Positions 30,997 to 42,172 of a stretch of DNA of 64,000 nt are shown here, in pieces. The stretch is from Pollenia angustigena (lineage: Eukaryota > Arthropoda > Insecta > Diptera > Polleniidae). The notes under the pieces were generated by a model that worked only from the letters and a program-made list of their open reading frames with translations, was not told the origin of the DNA and searched no databases. How positions within the stretch are numbered: the first letter of the stretch is position 1; each line of letters begins with the position of its first letter. The position numbers were made by a program, and so were the translations under genes. The stretch covers positions 98,790,151-98,854,150 of the forward strand of contig OV884060.1 in NCBI GenBank assembly GCA_930367215.1. The letters are read 5' to 3'.

Positions 30997-33108
30997 AGTC
31001 AAATAAAAGCGAAACGTCAACAAAAGAAATAAATATAATAAAAACAGGGCTGCCAGATTTGACGAGTTATCGTCATCTTGACGATTTTTTGTTCCGATAT
31101 TAACAAAGTGACGTTTTGATGATTTTTGCTAAAAAAGTGACGAAAGCAAAATCCAAAATATTTTATAATTTTGTTGTTACTTTCTATAGAAATTCATCTT
31201 GAATTTTTAAATTTCAAACACTTCTATTTTGTGGCGTTGAAAATTGAACAAAAAAATAATATGAATGTCTGTAGAAAGCAACAACAAATTTATAAAATAT
31301 TTTTGATTTTGTTTTTGTTTTTGCTTTTAATGAAATTGTGGGCGTTGCGTTTTACACTTAGACCGCATTTACATTTATGCAATTAACGCCGAGTTTTTTT
31401 CTATTTTCTTTTAAAGTAGTTGCTACGAAACTCTTTTCGCAGTTACCAAGGTATATTTACACAAGGTAAACTCGTTGGCCCATATGTTTGTCAGCTGTTT
31501 ACCCCATTTGGAACCCTAGTGTCAAAAGTTATTTATGTTGGTTCCGTTGGTTCCTTGTGTTTGTTTACATGCTTATGGTTAGTGCGCGCCATTTTGAATT
31601 AAAAAAGTGTAAAATTGTGAAAAACATTTTATTTTTGTGAAATTTTAATTCTTGTGATTACTAAGCAAACAAAATACATTTAAATGCATTATTTTTTGCA
31701 ATAATACTTTATTTTTATGCTTGAGAATGCACAATATATTAAAAATTGTTTCAGCTTATTATTCTGAACTGCACGTGTTGTTTTTTTTTCAATTTGTGTT
31801 TTTATTTTAAAGGCACATTGTTGCGTTTTTTTGACACCATGGTTCCAAATACAAAAACAATTTGGCGTGTTGTTTTTGTCTTGTTGTAGCAACGAGTTTA
31901 CCTTGTGTAAATATACCTTGACAGTTACATTGAAATTCTTTTGAAGCATTTTTTTAACTTTTTCAATCCCGTGTTCTTCCCTTCACTTCTTGCTAACAAA
32001 CAAAAAGTTGCTTGCGAAAGTTGCGGCGTTAATTGCATAATGTAAATATGGTCATAGTCTTCGAAATAAGATAATTGTAAATATTTTTATATGTTTGTTT
32101 ATTAGAAAAAAAGATATCTTTAGAAACAAGGGTTAAATTTTTATATTTATCCCTATTGTGAAAATTGTCCTCGAAATTGTTTGTCTGTTCCCTAAAAAAT
32201 GTATCGGCAAAAGCAAAATTTCGAAGGAAAGTAATGGACTGACTTGGCTTATTTTGAAGATTTAATACTTCTTATATACATATACAAAATATGATTGATA
32301 TTTGATATTCTTATCTTATACATATGTACACTTTTGTGCCAAAACCATTATTCCGGCAAGAAAGAAATTTGTTTGTCTCCCAGTAAAAACTTTCTCAAAA
32401 TGGATAGCTTCTTTCACTCGTTATTATTTCACTCGTATAGTAGCTTTCTTCCATAAGAACTTCGATAACTACTGTTTTCTGGATGTATTTAGATAAAAAA
32501 AAAATGACTTACTTTTGAATTTGTTCATTTTGGCACAAACCTTTTAAAATTAATAAGTTTTTCAGTAGAATTGTATGTAAGATTTTACTGGGTCCTTAAC
32601 CCGTTTATTTATGAACCGATTTTTTTAATTTTAACTACCAGGTATTCTACTAAGTCTTTTTCAGGTAAAAAAGAAAAAGATTATAGGTAAATTAAAGATT
32701 TATATCTCAGCCATTTGTAAAGCGATATAGATAAATTTCAATAATATACTATTTCGGACTACATACGATATAAATATAAAACAACGTTGTCACTATCAAT
32801 TCCATACAAACCCATAATATTTATAATACTGTTATCAAAGCTGATTTAATTTAAAAATTTTCCATTTTGATCTCGGTTTTTGTAAATATTTATATATCTA
32901 TTATATTATCTTTATTCGGCCTTTAAATTTCCAATCCTATGTTAATAAATGAGCTCGAGGCCACAATTGATTTTTAATAAATTGTATTCTTTATTATTTT
33001 CAATATTTCCCCATCCTTTGGATGGCATCTTCAGGAATAATAAAAACGAGTAACAATATTAAAACACACAACGACTAATCGCGTTCACATGTAAAAGTGC
33101 AATTTTAC
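30897..33108 (+). repeat. Tandem duplication, unit 1 (2.2 kb)
   Basis: Starts AGTAAATTAACAAAAAAAATGACG and ends at GTGCAATTTT. Unit 2 at 33181-34949 is nearly identical but lacks a 453-bp internal piece (about 32165-32617) and has a 9-bp insertion near 34170. The unit includes the fold-back element at 31361-32053. No coding function; the short frames in it are simply copied. Confidence 0.9.
31361..32053. mobile_element. 693-bp fold-back element, copy 1
   Basis: GACCGCATTTACATTTATGC at the left and the complement of the right end GACCATATTTACATTATGC are inverted repeats, continuing through CAATTAACGCC. A second inverted pair (AAGGTATATTTACACAAGGT at 31449; complement at about 31901-31920) lies inside. 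Copy 2 spans 33645-34346. Confidence 0.65.
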
Positions 33109-33182
33109 ATGTGAACGCGATTAGTCGTTGTGTGTTTTAATATTGTTACTCGTTTTTATTATTCCTGAAGATGCCATCCAAA
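33017..33182. repeat. Near-perfect 166-bp palindrome at duplication junction
   Basis: Arms 33017-33096 and 33103-33182 are exact inverted complements over 80 bp, separated by 6 bases. The left arm is the end of repeat unit 1; the right arm is the same sequence inverted, and unit 2 starts immediately after. In unit 2 only one arm exists (34857-34949). Confidence 0.9.
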
Positions 33183-34949
33183 GTAAATTAACAAAAAAAA
33201 TGACGACAAACGTCACACACGAAGAAAATCACTGCAAAGAGATGTGCTTGTGAGGTCACTTTATTAGTACATTCTGTTACAGTCAAATAAAAGCGAAACG
33301 TCAACAAAAGAAATAAATATAATAAAAACAGGGCTGCCAGATTTGACGAGTTATCGTCATCTTGACGATTTTTTGTTCCGATATTAACAAAGTGACGTTT
33401 TGATGATTTTTGCTAAAAAAGTGACGAAAGCAAAATCCAAAATATTTTATAATTTTGTTGTTACTTTCTATAGAAATTCATCTTGAATTTTTAAATTTCA
33501 AACACTTCTATTTTGTGGCGTTGAAAATTGAACAAAAAAATAATATGAATGTCTGTAGAAAGCAACAACAAATTTATAAAATATTTTTGATTTTGTTTTT
33601 GTTTTTGCTTTTAATGAAATTGTGGGCGTTGCGTTTTACACTTAGACCGCATTTACATTTATGCAATTAACGCCGAGTTTTTTTCTATTTTCTTTTAAAG
33701 TAGTTGCTACGAAACTCTTTTCGCAGTTACCAAGGTATATTTACACAAGGTAAACTCGTTGGCCCATATGTTTGTCAGCTGTTTACCCCATTTGGAACCC
33801 TAGTGTCAAAAGTTATTTATGTTGGTTCCGTTGGTTCCTTGTGTTTGTTTACATGCTTATGGTTAGTGCGCGCCATTTTGAATTAAAAAAGTGTAAAATT
33901 GTGAAAAACATTTTATTTTTGTGAAATTTTAATTCTTGTGATTACTAAGCAAACAAAATACATTTAAATGCATTATTTTTTGCAATAATACTTTATTTTT
34001 ATGCTTGAGAATGCACAATATATTAAAAATTGTTTCAGCTTATTATTCTGAACTGCACGTGTTGTTTTTTTTTCAATTTGTGTTTTTATTTTAAAGGCAC
34101 ATTGTTGCGTTTTTTTGACACCATGGTTCCAAATACAAAAACAATTTGGCGTGTTGTTTTTGTCTTGTTGTACTTGTTGTAGCAACGAGTTTACCTTGTG
34201 TAAATATACCTTGACAGTTACATTGAAATTCTTTTGAAGCATTTTTTTAACTTTTTCAATCCCGTTTTCTTCCCTTCACTTCTTGCTAACAAACAAAAAG
34301 TTGCATGCGAAAGTTGCGGCGTTAATTGCATAATGTAAATATGGTCATAGTCTTCGAAATAAGATAATTGTAAATATTTTAATATGTTTGTTTATTAGAA
34401 AAAAAGATATCTTTAGAAACAAGGGTTAAATTTTTATATTTATCCCTATTGTGACCGATTTTTTTAATTTTAACTACCAGGTATTCTACTAAGTCTTTTT
34501 CAGGTAAAAAAGAAAAAGATTATAGGTAAATTAAAGATTTATATCTCAGCCATTTGTAAAGCGATATAGATAAATTTCAATAATATACTATTTCGGACTA
34601 CATACGATATAAATATAAAACAACGTTGTCACTATCAATTCCATACAAACCCATAATATTTATAATACTGTTATCAAAGCTGATTTAATTTAAAAATTTT
34701 CCATTTTGATCTCGGTTTTTGTAAATATTTATATATCTATTATATTATCTTTATTCGGCCTTTAAATTTCCAATCCTATGTTAATAAATGAGCTCGAGGC
34801 CACAATTGATTTTTAATAAATTGTATTCTTTATTATTTTCAATATTTCCCCATCCTTTGGATGGCATCTTCAGGAATAATAAAAACGAGTAACAATATTA
34901 AAACACACAACGACTAATCGCGTTCACATGTAAAAGTGCAATTTTATGG
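33181..34949 (+). repeat. Tandem duplication, unit 2 (1.77 kb)
   Basis: Offset 2284 bp from unit 1 up to the 9-bp insertion. It ends with GTGCAATTTTATGG, where unit 1 runs into the palindrome. The 453-bp segment 32165-32617 is absent. Confidence 0.9.
33645..34346. mobile_element. Fold-back element, copy 2 (duplicated with unit 2)
   Basis: Copy of 31361-32053, 702 bp owing to an extra CTTGTTGTA near 34172. Confidence 0.65.
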
Positions 34950-35245
34950 AATGGAAGATTTTATATGTTTAGCGAAATCCAAAAAAAGGACTAGAAGAAC
35001 GATATTCTGTATTATGGTGTTATGAAGGATGATGTGATTATGTTAATTGTAAGGGATTGCTTGTTATTAGGGCAAGCACGCCACTTGGTTATGGCTAATA
35101 AGCCGCCGTTTAAGTTGAGAATAAAAGAAAAATTTCTATAGAGCTAACAAGCCATTTTAATCATCAAATTTATTCTGATTTTATTAATTAATATTACAGC
35201 TATTTATATGAATTCTTAAGTCTTTACATATCTATACTTATGACC
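34950..35245. other. Spacer, nothing recognised
   Basis: No coding or repeat signal beyond AT-richness. Confidence 0.4.
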
Positions 35246-35251
35246 TTATTA

Positions 35252-36639
35252 CACTACGTAACAGTTTTTTGACCAAATGAATTTGACACCTAATCTTTAT
35301 GTAAAATTTTCCGCTGAATCCGAATATGAAGTCAGAATTGTCAAAAGTAGAACAGTTTTTGAGATATTCCAAAATAACCGTTATTTGTGTTTTAAAAAAA
35401 GATGATGTGACTGAAATGCAAATATCTTCAAGAATTTTAACGGGATTATGTAATTCTTTCCTTCTAGTGAAAGGTTATAAAATTTCCAAGATAACCATGG
35501 GTCGTTTGTAATCATTGGTCAAGAAATGACAGAGTTACAGTGGACAAAATTTTAAAATTTATTAAAAATTTTATGATTTTTTGCAATTTTGTTCTTTTGA
35601 AGTTATTTTTTTTAAATGAAACAACTGAAAAGTTTATTGTTTTATTACATAGGACATTAGTCTATTTTGATACGAACATTTTGCCCCCAACGAGACTAAT
35701 TTCTGCGCAAAAATGACAAAGCTACAGAAGATTTAGTGAATTAACCCACTTTTCGCTTTTTAGTGTTTTATAACACTACGTAACAATTTTTTTGACCAAA
35801 TGAATTTGATACCTAATCTTTATGTAAAATTTTCCGCTGAATCCGAATATGAAGTTAGAATTGTCAAAAGTTCAACAGTTTTTGAGATATTTCAAAATAA
35901 CCGTTATATGTGTTTTTAAAAAAGATGCTGTGACTGAAATGCAAATATCCAAAAAATTAAATATTAGCCTATTTCAATACGAACATTTTGTGCCCAATAG
36001 GAACCAGATCGGTGCAAAAATGACAAAGTTGCAGAAGATTAATTGAATTAACCCACAACAAATAAATATACAAAGCTAAATTTTTAGTAACAATAAATAT
36101 TAAAAATTGCTTAAAACTATTGAAATTCTATATGGGTTAATTTACTAAATCTTCTGTAGCTTTGTCATTTTCGTACCAATCTATATCTTGTTGGGCTCAA
36201 AATGTTCATATTAAAATAATCTAATGTCGCATGCAATAAAACATTAGGATTTTTAAATCATTGGTTTAAAAAAATAACTTGAAAAGAACAATATCGAACA
36301 AAATCATAAAATTTTCAATGAAGCTTGAACTTTTGGCCCCTGTAACTCTGTAATTTCTTGACTAATCTTCACAAGCAATCCATGGTTATTTTAGAAATTT
36401 TATAACCTTTCACTTTAAAGAAAGAATTACATAATCCAATTAAAATTTTTTAAGATATTTGCATTTCAGTCACATCATCTTTTTTTAAAACACAAATAAC
36501 TGTTATTTTAGAATATCTCAAAAACTGTTCTACTTTTGACAATTCTGACTTCATATTCGGATTCAGCGGAAAATTTTACATAAAGATTAGCTGTCAGATT
36601 CATTTGGTCACGAATTTGTTGAAATTTTGTTACGTAGTG
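35252..36639. mobile_element. CACTA-terminus fold-back element with TTATTA TSD
   Basis: Begins CACTACGTAAC and ends GTTACGTAGTG; TTATTA flanks both sides (35246-35251, 36640-36645). Arms of about 190 bp or more are nearly identical (35270-35430 versus the complement of 36465-36620), and a second direct copy of the left arm starts at 35771. The CACTA start suggests the CMC/EnSpm group, which usually has 2-3 bp TSDs, so the assignment is tentative. No transposase. Confidence 0.65.
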
Positions 36640-36939
36640 TTATTAGGGATTCCAATACCGGTATTACCGTCCAAAATCAAATAACAAAGTACCGCATTGA
36701 GAATACCGGGATTTTATTTAGTTTTTAAAATTCTTCTTTGAAATTGCATCGGTGTCCAGGTCTGAAAATTCCAGTTTTGCACTTATTTATATTTTATATA
36801 TACATATACATTAGGGTGGCCGTTATTTTCTTTTTTTTTTGATTTCTTATATTCTCCCCCCCCAAATCGGTTCAGTTTTATATAAAAAAAAAATACAAAA
36901 AAATTTCGTAGCGATAAGTTGTGTTTTAGGGGGGGCGTC

Positions 36940-37660
36940 CGCCCCTCAAAGTTTGCCATCAAGCCATTTATTCAAATGTAATTTGTTTGCATATGACTAT
37001 CTCTTAAAAACAACATTTTACAAGAACATGATATATGGCAATATTTTAGCTCTTCTAGTCGACAACATTAGCCTCGAAGAAAGTTTTTTGCTAAAATTAA
37101 TATTTAAGAAAATAATTAAGAAAATAACAACAAAATTCCAAACATTTTATATACGTTTTATATATATAAAAGAGGGATTTAATGTCAAGTGAACTAATTT
37201 TAAAATCGAAATCTTTCGATTTGGATGAAATTTGCACCAACGTTAGTCCTATTGAATAGTAGTTTAGACACAAATTTTCAACAAGATCGGTCAAAAAGTT
37301 TCTGAGTTTGGGGGGGTCAAAGTTTGAAATTTTGGCCATATAGGTGTTCTTTCACATCCATGTAACTTATTACCAATTGGGGTTAGCAAAATTTGTCCCA
37401 AGCAGCTTAGATAGTTATTTGATCAATCTTTAAAAAAATTTTTTTTTTGTTTTTGTAATTTGAATTTTGTTGTTATTTTCTTAATTATTTTCTTAAATAT
37501 TAATTTTAGCAAAAAACTTTCTTCGAGGCTAATGTTGTTGACTAGAAGAGCTAAAATATTGCCATATACCATGTTCTTGTAAAATGTTGTTTTTAAGAGA
37601 TAGTCATATGCAAACAAATTACATTTGAATAAATGGCTTGATGGCAAACTTTGAGGGGCC
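36940..37660. repeat. Internal inverted repeat pair
   Basis: 36940-37135 and 37448-37660 are inverted copies of about 190 bp separated by 310 bp. The same peptide frame is open in both arms only because they are copies; no start codon other than TTG supports the left one. Confidence 0.75.
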
Positions 37661-38156
37661 GACGCACAGTGCTTTGTCCCCATATAACGAAGGGACATAA
37701 ATAGAAGGAGTTGTCAGAAATTTTTGAAATTTGGTACACAAGCATAGAATAGCTTAGTTAAGAAAAATGTGAATTTTTGGACAAATCGGTCCAAGGACAC
37801 GCCTACCTCCCATGTGTCCTGAAATGGAAAAATGTAATTTTAGCTTCAATAATGCCCACAAAACTACAAAAAATGGTCATACTAATACACACACAACTAG
37901 CAACGTATGTGCAAATTTTCACTTAAATCTGAACAAGGACTCAAGGTCCTGCCATATATCCTTTTTCTTAAAAATGTTATAACACTTTCAAAAATTATCC
38001 GATCGTAATAAAATTTGGTATGAAAATTGATATTTGTTAGATATATATGTGTGCCAAATTTTGGTAGAATCGGATTATAAATGTGAAAAATACAAAAACA
38101 TCATTTAATGAAAAATGAGTGAAAAACGCTTAAAATGCTCGTGCAAAAATAACAAG

Positions 38157-38600
38157 TAAGAAAGTATAATCGGTCAAGCCCGACCATGTGATATCCTATA
38201 GCATAGTATTTAAAAACAAAGTTCCTAGATTGTAATCTATTTGGGACCCATGGGCAATCATGGACCCACCAGAACAAAATTATGTTATGAGGTTAAGATT
38301 CGTTTCAAAGTTCTTTCTGCCGAATATTATTTAGATATCTTCATCTTCATATATGGGTTTTTTGGATGAGGGTTTATATGTAACCTATGGCTTATATTGG
38401 TATGTTACTACATATATTTTTAAGGAAGTTGGCATTAAAAGCTATTTTCGGGAGAATGATTTGTATGGGAGCTATGTTCAAAAATAGAAAGATTCCAATA
38501 AAATTTGATAAGCTGATTTTGATTGCAATAAAATTGATTAGAGATGTGCACGTTCATTTTTTGAACCACGCGCCCTCACTTTTACTCGTTTGTAAAAGTA
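38157..38600 (+). repeat. DINE-1-like / fly dispersed repeat insertion
   Basis: Begins AAGTAAGAAAGTATAATCGG TCAAGCCCGACC, a block common to this repeat class in calyptrate flies, followed by GGGACCCATGGGCAATCATG and TGGGAGCTATGTTC. Non-coding. Confidence 0.5.
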
Positions 38601-38839
38601 AGTATTTATTAAATATATAAATTGATTTAACATTTTAATAGAAAATTTTTATTTTCTTTTAAGTTGAAAACCCTGTATGCAATATTTTCGAACACTCCAC
38701 AATAGAATTGCTCTTACTACAAACAAAGGCTGTTACCAAAAAAAAACTTCTGTCACGTAACCATCTTCAATTTAAATAAAAAATAACGGCACTAAGTCAC
38801 ATTTTGAAAATATTCTTTATACGATGAAAAACCAACGTC

Positions 38840-40010
38840 ATCTGGGAATTTAGCGCCATCTTGTGTCGACAAAAAGAAACAGACACAACTGTTATACTAA
38901 TTTTTTTTAATTTATCTTGTCAATTTTTCTAATTCAATAGTATATATATTTGGATTTTTTTCTTATTATGTTCCTAGTTTATTTTTTTTAACTAATTCAA
39001 TCTATGAAAGTTTGAGCAAAAATCACGAAAATAGCATTTTTTTTAAATAAATTTTTTTTTAAGTTGTGGTAAAATTTTTTAAATTTTTTTTTTTGTAGTT
39101 ATTAGAAAACAGTCTCAATATTCGAAATCAGAAAAAAACCCATAGACCATATTTTTCTTTTTTTTTTAATATTCCATCAAAATTAGAAAATTTTTAGAGC
39201 TTAAGTAAATAGTAAGCATTTTTCAAACCATTAAAAAATATGTATAGGAGCATAATTCCAGTAAAAGTTTTTTATAGATGGTTTAGAATATAGTTAGCTG
39301 TTACAGAAAAAAATTTGAATCTCGTAATCCAAAAAATTAATTTTTTACAATTATTTTCTTGAAACAATAAAAAACCAAGGGCATTTGTGATTTCAGCGCC
39401 CTCTTATGCCGTAGAATGCAGACAAACACAAACAATTTTTTATACATATTTTGATTTTTGTTGTTTTTTATTGAATGGTATAAGTTTGAATTAATATTTC
39501 ACAGTATTTGTAGTTAATTGTCTTTTAAACTCCTGAAAACTATCAAAATTTGATCAAAAATCATGAAAATAGCCATTTAAAAAAAGTTTTTTTTTTCAAG
39601 TTGTGGTAAAATTTTTTCAATTTTTTTTTTGTAGTTATTAGAAAACAGTCTAAATATTCGAAATCAGAAAAAAACCCATAGACCATATTTTTCTTTTTTT
39701 TTTAATATTCCATCAAAGTTAGAAAATTTTTAGAGCTTAAGTAAATAATAAGCATTTTTCAAACCAATAAAAAAACACTTATGAGAAAATAAATCAATAA
39801 AATTTTTTTACAGTTAGTTCTAAATATAGTAAACTACTACAGAAAAAAATTTCAATCTCGTGCTTTAAAAAACAACAGTTTTACAACAGTTTTCCTAAAG
39901 CATGTAAAACTCAAGTAGTTGTTTGGCCATTTTTACTATAAATTCTCAAACTTTGGCGCCCTCTAGCGCCGCCAAAAAGAGTTAAATCTAAAAAATTCTT
40001 CAAAATTCAT
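38840..40010 (+). repeat. About 540-bp tandem repeat, roughly three units
   Basis: GCGCCATCTTGTGTCG (38852), GCGCCCTCTTATGCCG (39399) and GCGCCCTCTAGCGCCG (39956) mark successive units; 39060-39240 and 39597-39778 share a nearly identical block with AGTTATTAGAAAACAGTCT and ACCCATAGACCATATTTTTC. Confidence 0.75.
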
Positions 40011-40434
40011 TTTAATTATTTTGTTATCTATCGATCTGTACATTTTTAAGCACAATATAAGACTTGTTTTTTTTTTGATTTATGTCTATGGGCCAAAGCA
40101 CTGTGCGACGCCCCCCCTAAAACACAACTTATCGCTACGAAATTTTTTTGTATTTTTTTTACATAAAACTGAACCGATTTGGGGGGGGAGAATATAAGAA
40201 ATCAAAAAAAAAAAGTTCTCCATACAACTAACGGCCACGCTAATATACATATATATAAATACATATGTATATACCTACATCCAACTTCAAGTTGAAAAGT
40301 GTGAGAATTACAAAACAAAACAGAAAAGCAGAGTACATGAAACTGAGAACCCCTCCAGAATCTTCTCACTTTTCTCACCATTAAACTGTACAATTGCTGC
40401 AACAAAAATTGCCAGACTACGATGACTAAAGGTA

Positions 40435-40661
40435 GGGTCACATATGAGAAACATTTGACGAAAAAACCAACAGACAAACTAAGTTTATATTCTTTAATTC
40501 TAATAAATATATTTTGTTTAAATATGTATTCACATTTATTAAAAATTATATAAAGTAGCCTTTTGCAGCATTATTAATCTGTTTTGTAATATAAAATACA
40601 CTAATAATGAGCAAACGTAGTGGTTTCGTCTTTTTCGTCAAATGTTTGCCATATGTGACCG
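40435..40661. mobile_element. 227-bp TA-flanked MITE
   Basis: GGGTCACATATGAGAAACAT and the complement of the right end CGGTCACATATGGCAAACAT are inverted repeats continuing through TTGACGAAAAA. TA flanks each end (40433-40434, 40662-40663), as in Tc1/mariner-type MITEs. Confidence 0.75.
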
Positions 40662-40740
40662 TACCTTACATGGCATCTTCACCTGACAATTTATTGTCAT
40701 TCCAAACGTCAAAGCCTATATAAAAAAACTCAAAAATTTT

Positions 40741-40973
40741 TGTCAGCGTTAACACACTCACACTTTTTAAATTGACCGCGAGATGCCTTTCAATTTCACC
40801 TTTTCATTTGTATGGCAATTTTACTTTCAATTTAACAGCTGATAACATGTTTTTCTTTGTAAATTTTTTTTTAATGACATCTCGAAAGTAAATTGCTTTT
40901 GCCAATTTTTGCATATTTTGACAAACAGTATATGTAAAAGACTCACGAAAATCTTGATCGTGTGGCTGCAATG
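40741..40973 (-). mobile_element. MITE family 1, one-ended copy
   Basis: Read on the minus strand it starts CATTGCAGCCACACGATCAAG and follows copy 1 (94-410) to the AAAAAGTGTGAGTGTGTTA block, then stops. The other TIR is missing. Confidence 0.7.
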
Positions 40974-41391
40974 AAAACTCAATGTCAAAAATCGCCATAG
41001 ACTTGCTTCTTCGTTTCGAATTCCGCTTAAATTCGCCAAAAATTTATAAAAGTCGCCTTGATATAAATTTTGTTTAATTTTTATTTAGTGTTGACAAAAA
41101 AGTACAATGAAATAGTTAATAGTAGCTGCTTATGCACGTTATTTCTACAAACAGATATCTGTCGTGTCGTGTTCGTACCTAGCAGTTATCTTTTCCTATC
41201 CGGTAACACTATTTTGGTAATTTTAACTTTGATATTTCCTACGTGAATTAACTATCGAAAATTGACGGTGTAAAATACTAGGGTTTAAAAAACTGCAGTC
41301 AAAACAAAAAAATTGCTTTTTCTTCCACTTTTTTTTTAATTCCCTATGCTAATCCCCGTGAAGCTCTACGCTTGTCTGCAGGAAAAAAACC
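40974..41391. other. Spacer, nothing recognised
   Basis: No supported gene or element end. Confidence 0.4.
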
Positions 41392-41466
41392 AGAGTCTCA
41401 AGCGGGAATCGAACCCGCAGCCCCGGGACTGATAGACTTGCTCACTACTAGCTAGCCTACCGGGGC
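41392..41466 (-). mobile_element. tRNA-like SINE head (minus strand)
   Basis: On the minus strand: GCCCCGGTAGGCTAGCTAGT, then GTGAGCAAGTCTATCAG, and a good B box GGGTTCGATTCCCGC near the 3' side. Close to 14603-14676. The acceptor ends do not pair, so it is tRNA-derived rather than a tRNA gene. A long tail is not visible. Confidence 0.55.
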
Positions 41467-41509
41467 ACACGTGATTTTTCATTGGACAAAAACAAACTGT
41501 TGCTTTTAC

Positions 41510-41819
41510 CTTGCAGCCACACGTTCAAGTTGTTCTTGATAGTCTTTTACATATACTGTTTGTCAAAATTTACATAAATTGAAAGCTGTGACGAAGGCTG
41601 CACTCAATTTTTAAGCAATTTACTTTCAAGATGTCATCAAAAAAAGAATTTATAAAAAAAAACATGTTATCAGCTGTTTATTTGAAAGTAAAATTGCCAA
41701 ACAAATGAAAAGGTGAAATTGAAAGCAATTAAAAAAGTGTGAGCGGGTTAGTAAAAAAGTGAGAGCGTATTGCAAATTGAAAGAATTGGAGGGCAAAACT
41801 TGATCGTGTGGCCTCCAAG
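41510..41819. mobile_element. MITE family 1, copy 2
   Basis: CTTGCAGCCACACGTTCAAG at the left and the complement of the right end CTTGGAGGCCACACGATCAA are inverted repeats. The interior matches 94-410. Its right end is directly followed by the LOA LINE tail. Confidence 0.8.
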
Positions 41820-42172
41820 TTAGGTTAGGTTAGGTTAAGAAGGGTTGTGTGCCCACTGGCACACCTCCACTCGGAGACCAAATACGGTCCATTGTGAATC
41901 CCTTCAATGAAATATGAAAAAATTAGATAAGAGGAAGTTAAAAGTAGTGAAATGGAAGTATGAGATAGACAGAAAATTAGAAAGTAGGGCCAATACCCCC
42001 CTTACTGTCCCCTCAACAGAAACAGCCGCGTTATTTCCCTGACAAACCCCAGTAGATCGGCCGGATTACATCCAGCTATGCACCCCAGTTCGTCGAGAAA
42101 CCTATCTCCTAACCACTTCCGTCTGAGTCCCTGCATCCTAGGACTATGGCACAGTACATGCTCGATCGTCTC

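Larger units (their letters stand above)
36814..40240. mobile_element. 3.4 kb TIR element with homopolymer C/G tracts, TA-flanked
   Basis: The left end GGGTGGCCGTTA and the complement of the right end GCGTGGCCGTTA are followed by matching blocks: a T-run, GATTTCTTATATTCT, an 8-C tract, AAATCGGTTCAGTTTTAT, and GCGATAAGTTGTGTTTTAG plus a 7-G tract. TA flanks both ends (36812-36813, 40241-40242), as for mariner-like insertions. The interior has an inverted pair (36940-37135; 37448-37660), a DINE-like insertion and 540-bp tandem repeats. No transposase is recognised. Confidence 0.7.

Noticed and set aside
33000..33182. Possible hammerhead ribozyme (CTGAAGA...GAAA) on the minus strand near the palindrome
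   Set aside because: CTGAAGA and GGAAA are present around a CCATCC/GGATGG hairpin, but stems I and III and the cleavage triplet cannot be drawn convincingly. A covariance search would decide.
31171..34242. Pairs of identical short frames (71, 60 and 86-89 residues) in two places
   Set aside because: They are copied with the 2.2 kb duplication and lie in inverted-repeat DNA; identity reflects recency, not selection.
36839..37698. Two related peptides sharing LFAYDYLLKTTFYKNM
   Set aside because: They are opposite arms of an inverted repeat; one begins at TTG and neither has a known domain.
41392..41466. A functional tRNA gene on the minus strand
   Set aside because: Box B is good but the acceptor stem does not pair and the same head recurs with SINE-type tails.
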